Positions 37,778 through 48,163 of a stretch of 48,600 nt of DNA are shown in pieces. A model generated the notes under the pieces. It searched no databases and had not been told where the DNA came from. It was given only the letters and a program-made list of their open reading frames with translations. The stretch spans positions 1 to 48,600 of the forward strand of contig JAUXVT010000039.1 in NCBI GenBank assembly GCA_030680405.1, written 5' to 3'. The stretch is from Thiobacillus sp. (lineage in GTDB: Bacteria; Pseudomonadota; Gammaproteobacteria; Burkholderiales; Thiobacillaceae). Position 1 is the stretch's first letter. Each line of letters opens with the position of its first letter. A program made the translations under genes and the position numbers.

Positions 37778-37945
37778 TTATTTCTTTTTGTTGCGCTTTT
37801 TTGCCCAGACAACAAAACCCGCAACAGCACCTATGCCCAGAAGTGAAAGAGCACCCGGTTCTGGGATGGTCGGTACAGCGGCAACAGTGGCAGAGAAAAC
37901 CGGAAATGCAGTTGTGGCAAGAATAATCCCTAATATTTTGCGCAT
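37778..37945 (-). CDS. Miniature PEP-CTERM sorting-domain protein (55 residues)
   Basis: A 55-residue protein on the minus strand. An N-terminal signal peptide (MRKILGIILATTAFPVFSATVAA) is followed almost at once by a PEP-CTERM signal: VPTIPEPGALSLLGIGAV, a hydrophobic stretch and a basic tail, AKKRNKKK. Such tails direct sorting and cleavage by an exosortase (EpsH type) at the inner membrane in exopolysaccharide-making bacteria. Between the two signals only a few residues are left, so the mature product would be tiny or the gene is a worn-down remnant. A GGGG ribosome site lies 6 bases ahead of the ATG and a hairpin follows the stop, both suggesting an expressed gene. No exosortase is in this window. 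Confidence 0.75.
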   Translation of the reverse strand: MRKILGIILATTAFPVFSATVAAVPTIPEPGALSLLGIGAVAGFVVWAKKRNKKK

Positions 37946-38215
37946 GATCGCCCCTTTGTTTATAAACTTGAGTTAAAAAACCTAATCAAAGCCATGCGAT
38001 TATTTTTAATCTCATTTGGCCTGCCATTTATTAAGCATAATTCGGGCCTGTCTAATCTAATATAAAAAACCGTTTAATAACAATTGGTTGTAGTTGGTGT
38101 GGCAAGCTGCATTATTTCTTTGGTTGTGCGACCTGTCTGAAGTGTAAAGAAAACCGACGGACTTATGCCAGCGATGTACCGGAGGGTCCCTCAAAATGTA
38201 ACCCTTCTTTAAAAT
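37946..38215. other. AT-rich gap upstream of the PEP-CTERM gene
   Basis: About 270 bases with no gene. It is strongly AT-rich compared with the window and likely holds the control region of the small minus-strand gene. CCTGTCT occurs twice (about 38047 and 38131), which could be binding half-sites. Confidence 0.3.
38011..38026 (-). promoter_or_regulatory. Weak sigma-54-like promoter candidate
   Basis: On the minus strand TGGCAGGCCAAATGAG, 66 bases before the PEP-CTERM start, keeps the -24 GG element with proper spacing but has GA where -12 GC is expected. PEP-CTERM genes are often under RpoN control, which is why it is noted. It is a poor match. Confidence 0.2.
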
Positions 38216-38335
38216 CGGAAGCCTCCGGCATCAAGCGCCTGCGGGAGTTTGAAGATGAGAACCGCAAGCTCAAGCTGATGGTGGGGACCTGAGCCCGGAG
38301 AAGGAGCCATCAAGGAAGTCCTGAATGTAAAGCGC
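38216..38335 (+). mobile_element. IS3-family OrfA transposase remnant
   Basis: The plus strand reads EASGIKRLREFEDENRKLKLM, then after frame changes DLSPEK and AIKEVLNVKR. This matches the C-terminal leucine-zipper part of IS3-family OrfA (IS51/IS407 type: AKRLKxLExENxRLKKLxADLSLDKxxLxEVL). There are at least two frameshifts and a stop within 120 bases, and neither OrfB nor clear terminal repeats are present, so it is a dead fragment. Confidence 0.7.
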
Positions 38336-38370
38336 TGCACTAGCGCTGTTCGGCCGGATGGTTCAGGCGT

Positions 38371-39297
38371 TCAAGCCAGGCCTTTCGGCAGGGCGAACGC
38401 AACCTTCTCCTGCGTGCCGTCGAGGTTCGTCACCGTGCCGATGCCCAGCTGATTCAGCCGTTCGATCACGGCGCGCACCAGAATTTCCGGTGCCGAGGCG
38501 CCGGCGGTGAGGCCGACCCGGTTTTTGCCTGCCACCCACTCGGGACTGATTTCACTCGCGTTGTCCACCATATAGGCCGGCACCCCCAGATTCTCGGCGA
38601 CTTCCCTCAACCGGTTGGAGTTGGAACTGGTCGGCGAGCCGACCACGATGACCACGTCGCATTTCGGCGCCATCGCCTTGACGGCGTCCTGGCGGTTTTG
38701 CGTGGCGTAGCAGATGTCGTCCTTTTTCGGTCCGGTGATGCTGGGGAAGCGCGCGCGCAGGGAATTGACCACGCGCGCGGCGTCGTCGACCGACAGCGTG
38801 GTCTGGGTGACGTAGGCGAGTTTGTCGGGGTCGGACACCTGCAGGCTGGCGACGTCTTCTGGCGTTTCGACCAGATACATGCCGCCCTCGGCTTGGCCCA
38901 GGGTGCCTTCGACTTCGGGGTGCCCCTTGTGGCCGATCATGACGATCTCGAATCCCTTGTCGCGCATCTTGCTGACTTCGACATGCACCTTGGTGACCAG
39001 CGGGCAGGTGGCGTCGAACACGTTCAGCCCGCGCGCCTCGGCTTCCAGGCGAATCGCCTGCGATACGCCGTGGGCGCTGAAAATAACGGTGGCGCCCGCG
39101 GGGACATCTGCCAACTCGTCGACAAAAATCGCGCCCTTGGCCTTGAGGTCGTTGACGACGAAGGTGTTGTGGACGACTTCGTGGCGCACGTAAATCGGCG
39201 CGCCGAATTTTTCCAGCGCGCGCTCGACGATGGCGATGGCGCGATCGACGCCGGCACAGAAACCGCGCGGGTTGGCGAGAAGAATGGTGGGGATCAT
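38371..39297 (-). CDS. ispH: 4-hydroxy-3-methylbut-2-enyl diphosphate reductase
   Basis: A 308-residue iron-sulfur enzyme catalysing the last step of the MEP isoprenoid pathway, giving IPP and DMAPP. The three cluster cysteines are in [13 protein letters not shown] (about residue 13), [12 protein letters not shown] (about 97) and [11 protein letters not shown] (about 198). The substrate-site [10 protein letters not shown] and [11 protein letters not shown] are intact. It ends the minus-strand run murJ-ribF-ileS-lspA-fkpB-ispH, but a toxin-antitoxin pair lies between it and fkpB. A decayed relative of its 3' end lies 735 bases beyond its stop. Confidence 0.96.
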   Translation of the reverse strand: MIPTILLANPRGFCAGVDRAIAIVERALEKFGAPIYVRHEVVHNTFVVNDLKAKGAIFVDELADVPAGATVIFSAHGVSQAIRLEAEARGLNVFDATCPLVTKVHVEVSKMRDKGFEIVMIGHKGHPEVEGTLGQAEGGMYLVETPEDVASLQVSDPDKLAYVTQTTLSVDDAARVVNSLRARFPSITGPKKDDICYATQNRQDAVKAMAPKCDVVIVVGSPTSSNSNRLREVAENLGVPAYMVDNASEISPEWVAGKNRVGLTAGASAPEILVRAVIERLNQLGIGTVTNLDGTQEKVAFALPKGLA

Positions 39298-39306
39298 AGT
39301 GGGAAT

Positions 39307-39597
39307 TTAATAAGCAACCTCTTTCTGGTGCCGCAGTGCCAACACAGTGACGAGTTCGCCGTCATGGCGGTACAGCACGACGTAGCCGCTGTCGCCAAAG
39401 CTGATCGGCCACTCCCGGCACTCCGGCTCCAGTTCTTCGGCTGGTCGCCCGATCTCCGGGTGTCGTGCGATGATCTTCACGCTGGCGCGAATCGCTTTCA
39501 CGGCTTGCCTGGCTGCATCCATATTCTTGCCTGCCAGAAAACGGTAGGCGCGCTGGACATCAAGCAGTGCGGACGGCGACCAAATCAGACGTGGCAT
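39307..39597 (-). CDS. RelE/ParE-family toxin
   Basis: A 96-residue toxin-like protein. LIWSPSALLDVQRAYRFLAGKN at the start, AARQAVKAIRASVKIIARHPEIGRPAEEL in the middle and YVVLYRHDGELVTVLALRHQKEV at the end give the RelE/ParE fold pattern (helix pair, then beta sheet with a closing RH-K). ParE types poison gyrase and RelE types cut mRNA; which applies here cannot be told. It overlaps its antitoxin by 13 bases and ends 9 bases before the ispH start. Confidence 0.87.
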   Translation of the reverse strand: MPRLIWSPSALLDVQRAYRFLAGKNMDAARQAVKAIRASVKIIARHPEIGRPAEELEPECREWPISFGDSGYVVLYRHDGELVTVLALRHQKEVAY

Positions 39598-39875
39598 TCA
39601 GGCGGTTCCACGTCTTTACCCGCCTCAAGCTGGGCAAGCCAGGCATCCGCTTCTTCCAACGTTACGTGCAGGCCGGTGGCCTGGTATTCGTTCCAGGCCC
39701 GGATACCATCCTGTCGGAAGGCTTCACGCTTTTCTTCTCTCTCGACGTACTGGCGGATGGCCTCCAGCATCATCCAGTGCGAACTGCGGTGACGTGCTTC
39801 AGCAAGGCGCTTGACGCGCTCTCGTGTGTCTTCGTCGATTTTGATCGCTACGGGGCGAATGGATGTCGCATTCAT
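39585..39875 (-). CDS. Ribbon-helix-helix antitoxin
   Basis: A 96-residue protein whose N-terminus IRPVAIKIDEDTRERVKRLAEARHRSSHWMMLEAIRQYVEREEKREAF is a ribbon-helix-helix DNA-binding domain (CopG/ParD type). The rest, AWNEYQATGLHVTLEEADAWLAQLEAG, is an extended helix that would clamp the toxin. It should bind its own promoter and neutralise the partner. ATG 39875 has GGAG ahead; an earlier in-frame ATG at 39899 is less likely. Confidence 0.87.
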   Translation of the reverse strand: MNATSIRPVAIKIDEDTRERVKRLAEARHRSSHWMMLEAIRQYVEREEKREAFRQDGIRAWNEYQATGLHVTLEEADAWLAQLEAGKDVEPPECHV

Positions 39876-39991
39876 GGCGCACTCCAGTGGTATGTACAAG
39901 TATTACCTTAGCATAAGTCAGCGCCTCAGGCCTGACCTGTTTCAGTCATGGCAACAGGCGCTGGGTTCTCGCGGATAGGTGTTATCCGGTG

Positions 39992-40429
39992 TCACAGGAC
40001 TCGCACGATTTCCACTTCGAATTCGATACACAGATCGGCGAGCGGATGGTTGAAGTCGATCTTTACCGCCTCGTCGCCGATTTCCAGAATCCGGCCGGCC
40101 AGGGTCTGGCCGTTGGGCATGGCAAATTCGAACAGCTGATCGACCTCGAATGTCATGTCGGCCGGCAGGTCGGTTTTGGGCAGGGTCTGGATTAGCTCGG
40201 GCTGGGTTGCGCCAAAGGCTTGCCAGGGGTCGAGCAGGAATACATGGCGCTCGCCGGGGTGCAGATCGATCAACCACTGCTCCAGCATCGGCGCCAGAGT
40301 GCCGTCGCCGAGCGTCACGGTGTCCGGCTCGGGGTCGTCGAAGTTGGAGATGACGTCCTCGCCACCGCGCGGGCGCAGCGCGTAGCGGAGCAGGAGGGTG
40401 TCGCCCGTAGCGACGGCACGCTCGTTCAT
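39992..40429 (-). CDS. fkpB: FKBP-type peptidyl-prolyl cis-trans isomerase SlpA
   Basis: A 145-residue SlyD-like FKBP. GDTLLLRYALRPRGGEDVISNF at the start, VTLGDGTLAPMLEQWLIDLHPGE and the inserted IF domain ending ILEIGDEAVKIDFNHPLAD are the SlpA pattern. It acts in the cytoplasm as isomerase and chaperone. The ATG overlaps the lspA stop as ATGA. The lspA-fkpB order with ispH next matches E. coli. Confidence 0.9.
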   Translation of the reverse strand: MNERAVATGDTLLLRYALRPRGGEDVISNFDDPEPDTVTLGDGTLAPMLEQWLIDLHPGERHVFLLDPWQAFGATQPELIQTLPKTDLPADMTFEVDQLFEFAMPNGQTLAGRILEIGDEAVKIDFNHPLADLCIEFEVEIVRVL

Positions 40430-40926
40430 GATGCGTTTTTTTGCGCGGTGGGTTTGCCGAACAGGCTGTCCCAGATCAGCAGGGCCGCGCCGACGGTGAT
40501 GGCGGAATCCGCCACGTTGAATGCCGGCCAGGCAAAGCCGTGGTAGTGGAAATACAAAAAGTCCACCACATGGCCCAGCACCACGCGGTCGATGACGTTG
40601 CCAAGCGCGCCGCCGAGCACCAGCGCCAGCGGAAAAGCCAGTCGCGGCTCGTCGACGTGGCGTTTTAAGAGGCGCGCGATGATCACGGTGGCGATGACGC
40701 CCACCGTGATGAAGAACCAGCGCTGCCAGCCGCCGGCGTCGGCCAGGAAGCTGAACGCCGCGCCGGCGTTGTGCACCCGCACCAGCGAAAAAAACGGCAG
40801 CACTGGGATGAATTCCTGATAGTCGAGCGTGGATGACACCCACCATTTGGTGAGGTGGTCGACGATGATGACGGCGAGGGCGATGCCCAGCCATTTGCGC
40901 ATTATGGGATCAACGAAGTATTTCAT
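40426..40926 (-). CDS. lspA: Lipoprotein signal peptidase
   Basis: A 166-residue inner-membrane aspartyl protease with four membrane segments that cuts the signal peptide of prolipoproteins. IVDHLTKWWV, HNAGAAFSFLAD, GGALGNVIDRVVLGHVVDFLYFH and FNVADSAITVGAALL contain all conserved blocks, with the catalytic aspartates in NVIDR and NVADS. It has the last overlap (ATGA) with fkpB. Target of globomycin. Confidence 0.95.
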   Translation of the reverse strand: MKYFVDPIMRKWLGIALAVIIVDHLTKWWVSSTLDYQEFIPVLPFFSLVRVHNAGAAFSFLADAGGWQRWFFITVGVIATVIIARLLKRHVDEPRLAFPLALVLGGALGNVIDRVVLGHVVDFLYFHYHGFAWPAFNVADSAITVGAALLIWDSLFGKPTAQKNAS

Positions 40927-41000
40927 GGCGAAAAATAATCCGACCTGGGTCGGGGGTTTATTGAGTGCTTCCTTGGGGAAACGCTGGTTGATTCCGCGAG

Positions 41001-41035
41001 AATTCTGGATTGCTTCGATTCTCTCGCAATGACGA
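41001..41035. repeat. Dispersed intergenic repeat of the GATTGCTTCG...CGCAATGACG type
   Basis: The 165-base gap between lspA and ileS contains CTGGATTGCTTCG followed by CTCTCGCAATGACG, a well-known dispersed palindromic repeat found between genes in many bacterial genomes. ATTGC and GCAAT can pair around the centre. It splits an operon that is otherwise tightly packed. The rest of the gap shows no gene. Confidence 0.6.
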
Positions 41036-41091
41036 AGCTTGGGTTATTAACTGCTTCATTGGCTTCGCGGGCAATAACGGGCGGTCGTGAT

Positions 41092-43870
<2,779 letters not shown>

Positions 43871-43878
<8 letters not shown>

Positions 43879-44821
43879 GACGGCTTGGTTTCGGTTTAAT
43901 CTTGGCCAGATAATGTTTGGCGTTGTCCACATCGCGCTTGATCTGCGCGGCCAGGCTGTCGAGGTCGGGATACTTTTCTTCGTCGCGCAGCTTGTGCAGA
44001 AAGTCCACCCGCACACGGCGGCCGTAAATGTCCGCGTTGAAATCGAACAGATGCACTTCGAGCACCGGCGCGGCGTCGGGTTTTTTCACCGTCGGCCGCT
44101 TGCCGAGGCTGGCCACGCCCGGCAGCGGGGCGCTGTTGAGACCGTAGAGTTCAACTGCAAAAATCCCCAGCAGCGGCGGCCGGTTGTGCTTGAGCTGGAT
44201 GTTGGCGGTGGGGAAGCCGATGTCGCGTCCCAGCTTGTCGCCATGCACCACGCGCCCCGAAATGCTGTAAGGGCGGCCCAGCAGGCGCGCGGCGTGTTTA
44301 AGCTCACCCGCGGCCAGCGCACTGCGCACCGCGGTGGATGAGGCGCGCTCGCCGGCGACTTCGACCATGGGCAGGGATTCGGCGTCGAAGCCGAGCGATT
44401 GGCCAAGGCTTTCGAGCAGCGCGAAGTCGCCCGCGCGTTTGGCGCCATAGCGAAAATCGTCGCCCACCAGCACATAGCGCGCCTGCAGGGTGCGGCCCAG
44501 CACTTGCTCGATGAAGGCCTCGGCGGTGAGTGCCGAGAACGCGCGGTCGAAATGGAATACGTGTAGCCGATCGATGCCGATGCGGCGCAGGCACTCGGCT
44601 TTTTCGCGCAGGCTGGACAGGCGCGCAGGTGCCTGATCGGGGGTGAAGAATTCGCGCGGGTGCGGCTCGAAGCTCAGCACGCAGCTCGGCAGGCCGCGCG
44701 ACCGCGCCACGTCCTGCAGACGCGCGAGCATGGCCTGGTGCCCGAGATGCAGGCCGTCGAAATTGCCGATGGTGACCGCGTGGGGCGTGCCGAGTGGACG
44801 AAAACCGTGGGTGATGCGCAT
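43871..44821 (-). CDS. ribF: Bifunctional riboflavin kinase / FAD synthetase
   Basis: A 316-residue enzyme that makes FMN and then FAD. The N-terminal nucleotidyltransferase half has [16 protein letters not shown] (about 17-32) and [14 protein letters not shown]; the C-terminal kinase half has [20 protein letters not shown] (about 190-209) and [22 protein letters not shown]. Length and order are standard. It stands between murJ and ileS, and its end overlaps ileS. Confidence 0.96.
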
Positions 44822-44881
44822 GGGGCTGATGCGTAGGGCGGCGAGGCGCCGAAAAGCGCTTATTCTAGCCGATTCAGGGCC

Positions 44882-46420
44882 TTATTCGGCCGCGCGGCGG
44901 GCGAACTGCCGCGGGCGGAAGCCCATCACGCCGAGCGCGGCGAAATACAGCGCGATGCCGCCGCCAACCAGCAGCGCCAGCCGCGTCATGCGGTCGAGAA
45001 AGCCGGCCGCGAGCCACCATTGTTCCTCGCCCATGGTGTAAAAAAGCATTGCCGCCATCAGCGCGGCGGCCAGCAGCACGCGCAGGAAATAGCCGGTCCA
45101 GCCCGGTTGCGGCTGGTAGATCTGCTGCTTTTTCAGCAGATGCAGCAGCAAGCCGGCGTTGAGGCAGGCAGCCAGACCGATGGACAGCGCCAGCCCGGCA
45201 TGACCCAGCGGGAGGATGAAGGCGAGGTTCATCATCTGGGTGGCGAAGAGAGTGAAGAGGGCGACCTTGACCGGGGTGCGGATGTTTTGCCGGGCATAGA
45301 ACCCGGGCGCCAGCACCTTGACCAGGATCAGTCCGACCAGCCCCAGGCTGTAGGCGACCAGTGCCCGCTGGGTCATGGTCACGTCGATCGCGGTGAAGGC
45401 GCCGTAATGAAACAGCGTGGTGATGAGCGGCACTGCCAGCACCGCCAATGCAGCAGCGGAGGGCAGGGCCAGCAGCAGGGTCAGGCGCAGGCCCCAGTCG
45501 AGCAGTTTCGAATAGTCGCCCGGGTTGTCGTCGGCATAATGCTTGGCCAGGCTGGGCAACAAAATGGTGCCCAGCGCCACCCCCAGCATGCCGGCGGGAA
45601 ACTCCATCAGGCGGTCGGCGTAATACAGCCACGACACGCTGCCGCTGGCGAGGAAGGACGCGAAGATGGTGTTGATCAAGAGGCTGATCTGGGCGACCGA
45701 GACGCCCAGCGTGGCGGGGGCCATCAGCTTCAGAACGCGCTTGAGGCCGGGATCGTCGAAGCGCCGGGTGGGGCGCGGCAGCATGCCGATCTTCAGCAGG
45801 TGTGGCAGCATCCAGGCCAGTTGCAGCACCCCGCCCAGCGCCACGCCCCAGCCCAGTGCCAGCACCGGTGGGTCGAAATAGGGCGCCAGCCACAGCGTGG
45901 CGGCGATCATGGCGACGTTGAGCAGCACCGGTGCGAACGCCGGCACCGAGAACTTGCTGTGGGTGTTGAGAATGCCCGCCGCCAGCGCCACCAGCGAAAT
46001 GAAAATGATGTAGGGAAAGGTGATGCGCAGCAGGGTGACCGTGAGCTCGAATTTGTCCGGGTCGGCGCGGAACCCGGGCGCACTGACATAGGCCACCCAC
46101 GGCGCGCCCACCACGCCCAGCAGGGCGACCACGACCAGCGCCAGCGTCAGCGCGGTGCCGACCTGGTTGACCAGGGTCTGGGTGGCGTCATGCCCACGGC
46201 GGTTCTTGTACTCTGCGAGGATGGGCACGAAAGCCTGCGAGAACGCGCCTTCGGCAAACAGGCGCCGCAGCAGGTTGGGGATCTTGAAGGCGACGAAGAA
46301 CGCGTCGGTCAGCATGCCGGCGCCGAACACGCGGGCGATGATGGCGTCGCGCACAAATCCCAGGATGCGGGAGAGCAGGGTCATGCTGCTGACCGCAGCG
46401 AGAGCTTTGAGGAGGTTCAT
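44882..46420 (-). CDS. murJ: Lipid II flippase MurJ
   Basis: A 512-residue inner-membrane protein with about fourteen hydrophobic segments, which flips the lipid II peptidoglycan precursor to the periplasmic side. It begins [29 protein letters not shown] and continues [29 protein letters not shown], both MurJ hallmarks with the essential arginines. The start is at MNLLK, with GGAGG-like AACCTCC absent but the standard N-terminus reached; further upstream codons are open but not conserved. It heads the murJ-ribF-ileS-lspA-fkpB run. Confidence 0.95.
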   Translation of the reverse strand: MNLLKALAAVSSMTLLSRILGFVRDAIIARVFGAGMLTDAFFVAFKIPNLLRRLFAEGAFSQAFVPILAEYKNRRGHDATQTLVNQVGTALTLALVVVALLGVVGAPWVAYVSAPGFRADPDKFELTVTLLRITFPYIIFISLVALAAGILNTHSKFSVPAFAPVLLNVAMIAATLWLAPYFDPPVLALGWGVALGGVLQLAWMLPHLLKIGMLPRPTRRFDDPGLKRVLKLMAPATLGVSVAQISLLINTIFASFLASGSVSWLYYADRLMEFPAGMLGVALGTILLPSLAKHYADDNPGDYSKLLDWGLRLTLLLALPSAAALAVLAVPLITTLFHYGAFTAIDVTMTQRALVAYSLGLVGLILVKVLAPGFYARQNIRTPVKVALFTLFATQMMNLAFILPLGHAGLALSIGLAACLNAGLLLHLLKKQQIYQPQPGWTGYFLRVLLAAALMAAMLFYTMGEEQWWLAAGFLDRMTRLALLVGGGIALYFAALGVMGFRPRQFARRAAE

Positions 46421-46487
46421 GGATAGCGGCGTTTTGCGCGCATTGTGCGGGCCGGGCGCGCCAACTGCAACCACATGCAAAAGCCAC

Positions 46488-46517
46488 TTGATTTGTGGCA
46501 GGGGTTTCCCGTACAAT
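46488..46517 (+). promoter_or_regulatory. rpsT: Sigma-70 promoter of rpsT
   Basis: TTGATT (46488-46493) and TACAAT (46512-46517) with an 18-base spacer lie about 135-165 bases before rpsT. This leaves a leader of about 130 bases, enough for a structured region that could serve S20 autoregulation. Confidence 0.6.
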
Positions 46518-46652
46518 CGCGGCCTTTGGTGAATCTGCCCCGTGGCAAACAGGGCGCTTCAGATTCAAGATTTAGTTTACCTTGCCTGAAGGGCAGGGTG
46601 CCTAAGATTAATTTTCCCTGCCCATTGTGCAGGGTTTACAGGAGCAGAATAT

Positions 46653-46916
46653 ATGGCGAACTCCGCCCAGGCGCGCAAGCGCGCACGTCAAGCCAGCGCC
46701 CAGCGCGACAGCAACATGAGCCAACGTTCTGAATTGCGCACTGCTATCAAGAAAGTGCGCAAAGCGATCGAAGCTGGCGACAAGGCCGCGGCGCAGCAGG
46801 TTTTTCAGACTTCCATGAGCCTGATCGACAGCATCGCTGACAAGAAAATCGTTCACAAGAACAAGGCTTCACGCTACAAGAGCCGCCTGTCTCTGGCGGT
46901 CAAAAGCATGGCCTGA
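46653..46916 (+). CDS. rpsT: 30S ribosomal protein S20
   Basis: An 87-residue basic helical protein: [21 protein letters not shown] at the start, then [24 protein letters not shown] and the C-terminal [18 protein letters not shown] block (here [18 protein letters not shown]). It binds the 5' domain of 16S rRNA. AGGAG lies 9 bases before the ATG. The divergent murJ upstream is the usual arrangement in betaproteobacteria. Confidence 0.97.
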   Translation: MANSAQARKRARQASAQRDSNMSQRSELRTAIKKVRKAIEAGDKAAAQQVFQTSMSLIDSIADKKIVHKNKASRYKSRLSLAVKSMA

Positions 46917-46943
46917 GCGCCTGGCGCCGCAGCGCAGCACTAA

Positions 46944-46975
46944 GTTATTAAAACTAGCGGTTATTAAAACTAGCG
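46944..46975. repeat. Perfect 16-base tandem duplication
   Basis: GTTATTAAAACTAGCG occurs twice head to tail between the rpsT stop and its terminator. GCGCAGCAC also flanks it on both sides. It looks like a replication-slippage duplication. Confidence 0.8.
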
Positions 46976-46985
46976 CAGCACAATA

Positions 46986-47011
46986 AAAAACGCCGCAAAT
47001 GCGGCGTTTTT
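46986..47011. terminator. Bidirectional terminator between rpsT and the DUF3579 gene
   Basis: AAAAACGCCGCA-AA-TGCGGCGTTTTT is a perfect 12-base stem with a 2-base loop and A/T runs on both sides. It can stop rpsT transcription rightward and the minus-strand gene leftward. Confidence 0.9.
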
Positions 47012-47037
47012 ATTTTCCGTGCCTGGGTACCGAGGGT

Positions 47038-47319
47038 TCAGTCAGCGTTTTCGGTCAGCAATTCGTTGCTCTCGGCAAAGGTCTGCAAAAAACGGTAGGC
47101 GGTGGGGTTGGACGCCTTGAGCTTCTTGTCCACCACCACGCAGGGGATGCCGTCCAGCGTGGTGGGTTGCACGTACGGTGAATAATTGGTGCGGTTGTTG
47201 GGGTCGATCACCGCGAACGCACCCGCCAGGCGATCGGCCCAGTCGCTCGGCCGAAACCGGGTGCCCTTGGTGGTGATGCCGCGAATGATGAAGGGGGCGT
47301 TGGCGGAAGCGTCATCCAT
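47038..47319 (-). CDS. DUF3579 family protein
   Basis: A 93-residue protein. FIIRGITTKGTRFRPSDWADRL and YSPYVQPTTLDGIPCVVVDKKL with AYRFLQTFAESNELL are the DUF3579 pattern, a small family found almost only in betaproteobacteria. Function is unknown. It converges on rpsT with a shared terminator between. Its presence supports the betaproteobacterial origin of the window. Confidence 0.85.
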   Translation of the reverse strand: MDDASANAPFIIRGITTKGTRFRPSDWADRLAGAFAVIDPNNRTNYSPYVQPTTLDGIPCVVVDKKLKASNPTAYRFLQTFAESNELLTENAD

Positions 47320-47470
47320 GAGTGGGCAGGCGGCTGTAAGGGGTTGCGGATTTTAGCACGCAGCTAGAGGGGTGAATTGGAGGTGTCGCTTGCGCGATCG
47401 TGAGATTTTGAAGATACTGGCGCCGGTTTACCCGACCAAAATGGTCAACAATTCAAAGGAGAAGAGAACC

Positions 47471-47566
47471 ATGAAAAACCCGCTGGATTCGCTATGGGGC
47501 ACCGTCATCTCCGGCGTTGTGCTCACCGCTGTGTTGTATGTCTTTGCCAGAAACTTTTTGAGTTAA
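47471..47566 (+). CDS. 31-residue single-span membrane peptide
   Basis: MKNPLDSLWGTVISGVVLTA followed by VLYVFARNFLS is 31 residues with one membrane span and a short charged start. A strong AAAGGAG lies 9-10 bases before the ATG, and the next gene starts 11 bases after the stop with its own GGGGATAAGC site. It looks like a small membrane subunit or stabiliser for the larger membrane protein downstream. I do not know a named family. Confidence 0.65.
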   Translation: MKNPLDSLWGTVISGVVLTAVLYVFARNFLS

Positions 47567-47577
47567 GGGGATAAGCA

Positions 47578-48078
47578 ATGGAAAACATCGATCTAGTTGT
47601 CGCGCTGTCCCGCTGGATTCATTTCATGGCAGGCGTGATGTGGATTGGCCTGCTGTATTACTTCAATTTCGTGCAGGTGGCGGCACTGAAAAATGCCGGC
47701 GCCGACGGCACTGCCGCCGGCATCACCAAGCACGTCGCTCCGCGCGCCTTGCTGTTCTTCCGCTGGTCCGCGTTGGTGACCTGGCTTGCCGGCGCCGCGC
47801 TGTTGGGGCCGCTGTTCGTTGATGCCTTCCTGCTGCGCAACGGCATGGGCTCCATCGGCATCGGCGCCTGGCTCGGCACCATCATGCTGTTCAACGTCTG
47901 GGTGCTGATCTGGCCGAACCAGAAGAAGATTCTGGGCATGACGCCGGCTTCCGACGACGAGAAGAACAGGGCGCGTCGCGTAGCCTTCCTGGCATCGCGC
48001 ACCAACACCATGCTGTCGATTCCCATGCTGTTCTTCATGGCTGGCGGGTGGTCGCACCGGGCGCTTTTCGGCCTATAA
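47578..48078 (+). CDS. PuuD-like (urate hydroxylase C-terminal family) membrane protein
   Basis: A 166-residue membrane protein with four hydrophobic segments. It opens with LSRWIHFMAGVMWIGLLYYFNFVQV and has FFRWSALVTWLAGAALL, FNVWVLIWPNQKKILG and RTNTMLSIPMLFFMAGG. Conserved His and Arg at the membrane edges suggest heme or quinone contact. Homologues are often annotated as urate hydroxylase PuuD, but that name fits a fused longer protein; this free form probably has another, redox-linked, role. It follows the 31-residue peptide closely. Confidence 0.75.
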   Translation: MENIDLVVALSRWIHFMAGVMWIGLLYYFNFVQVAALKNAGADGTAAGITKHVAPRALLFFRWSALVTWLAGAALLGPLFVDAFLLRNGMGSIGIGAWLGTIMLFNVWVLIWPNQKKILGMTPASDDEKNRARRVAFLASRTNTMLSIPMLFFMAGGWSHRALFGL

Positions 48079-48100
48079 TTCAAGGCGCTGCATGACAAGC

Positions 48101-48130
48101 ACGGCGGCTTAGGCCGCCGTTTTCTATTTT
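48101..48130 (+). terminator. Rho-independent terminator before argD
   Basis: ACGGCGGC-TTAG-GCCGCCGT is a perfect 8-base stem with a 4-base loop followed by TTTCTATTTT. It ends the transcript of the membrane protein gene. Confidence 0.85.
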
Positions 48131-48163
48131 GGGCGCACGCGTATCTGCCTGCAGAGAACTGCC

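Noticed and set aside
37381-38370. A CRISPR array or tRNA/attachment site in the scar region
   Set aside because: There is no regular repeat-spacer pattern, no tRNA cloverleaf and no long direct repeats; the signals found are a gene relic, a small gene and an IS scrap.
38698-39792. 364-codon plus-strand frame opposite ispH and the toxin gene
   Set aside because: It spans two unrelated minus-strand genes with intact motifs; its own translation has none.
45020-46426. 468-codon plus-strand frame opposite murJ
   Set aside because: The composition is dominated by Gln, His, Gly and Arg, typical of the reverse of a membrane-protein gene.
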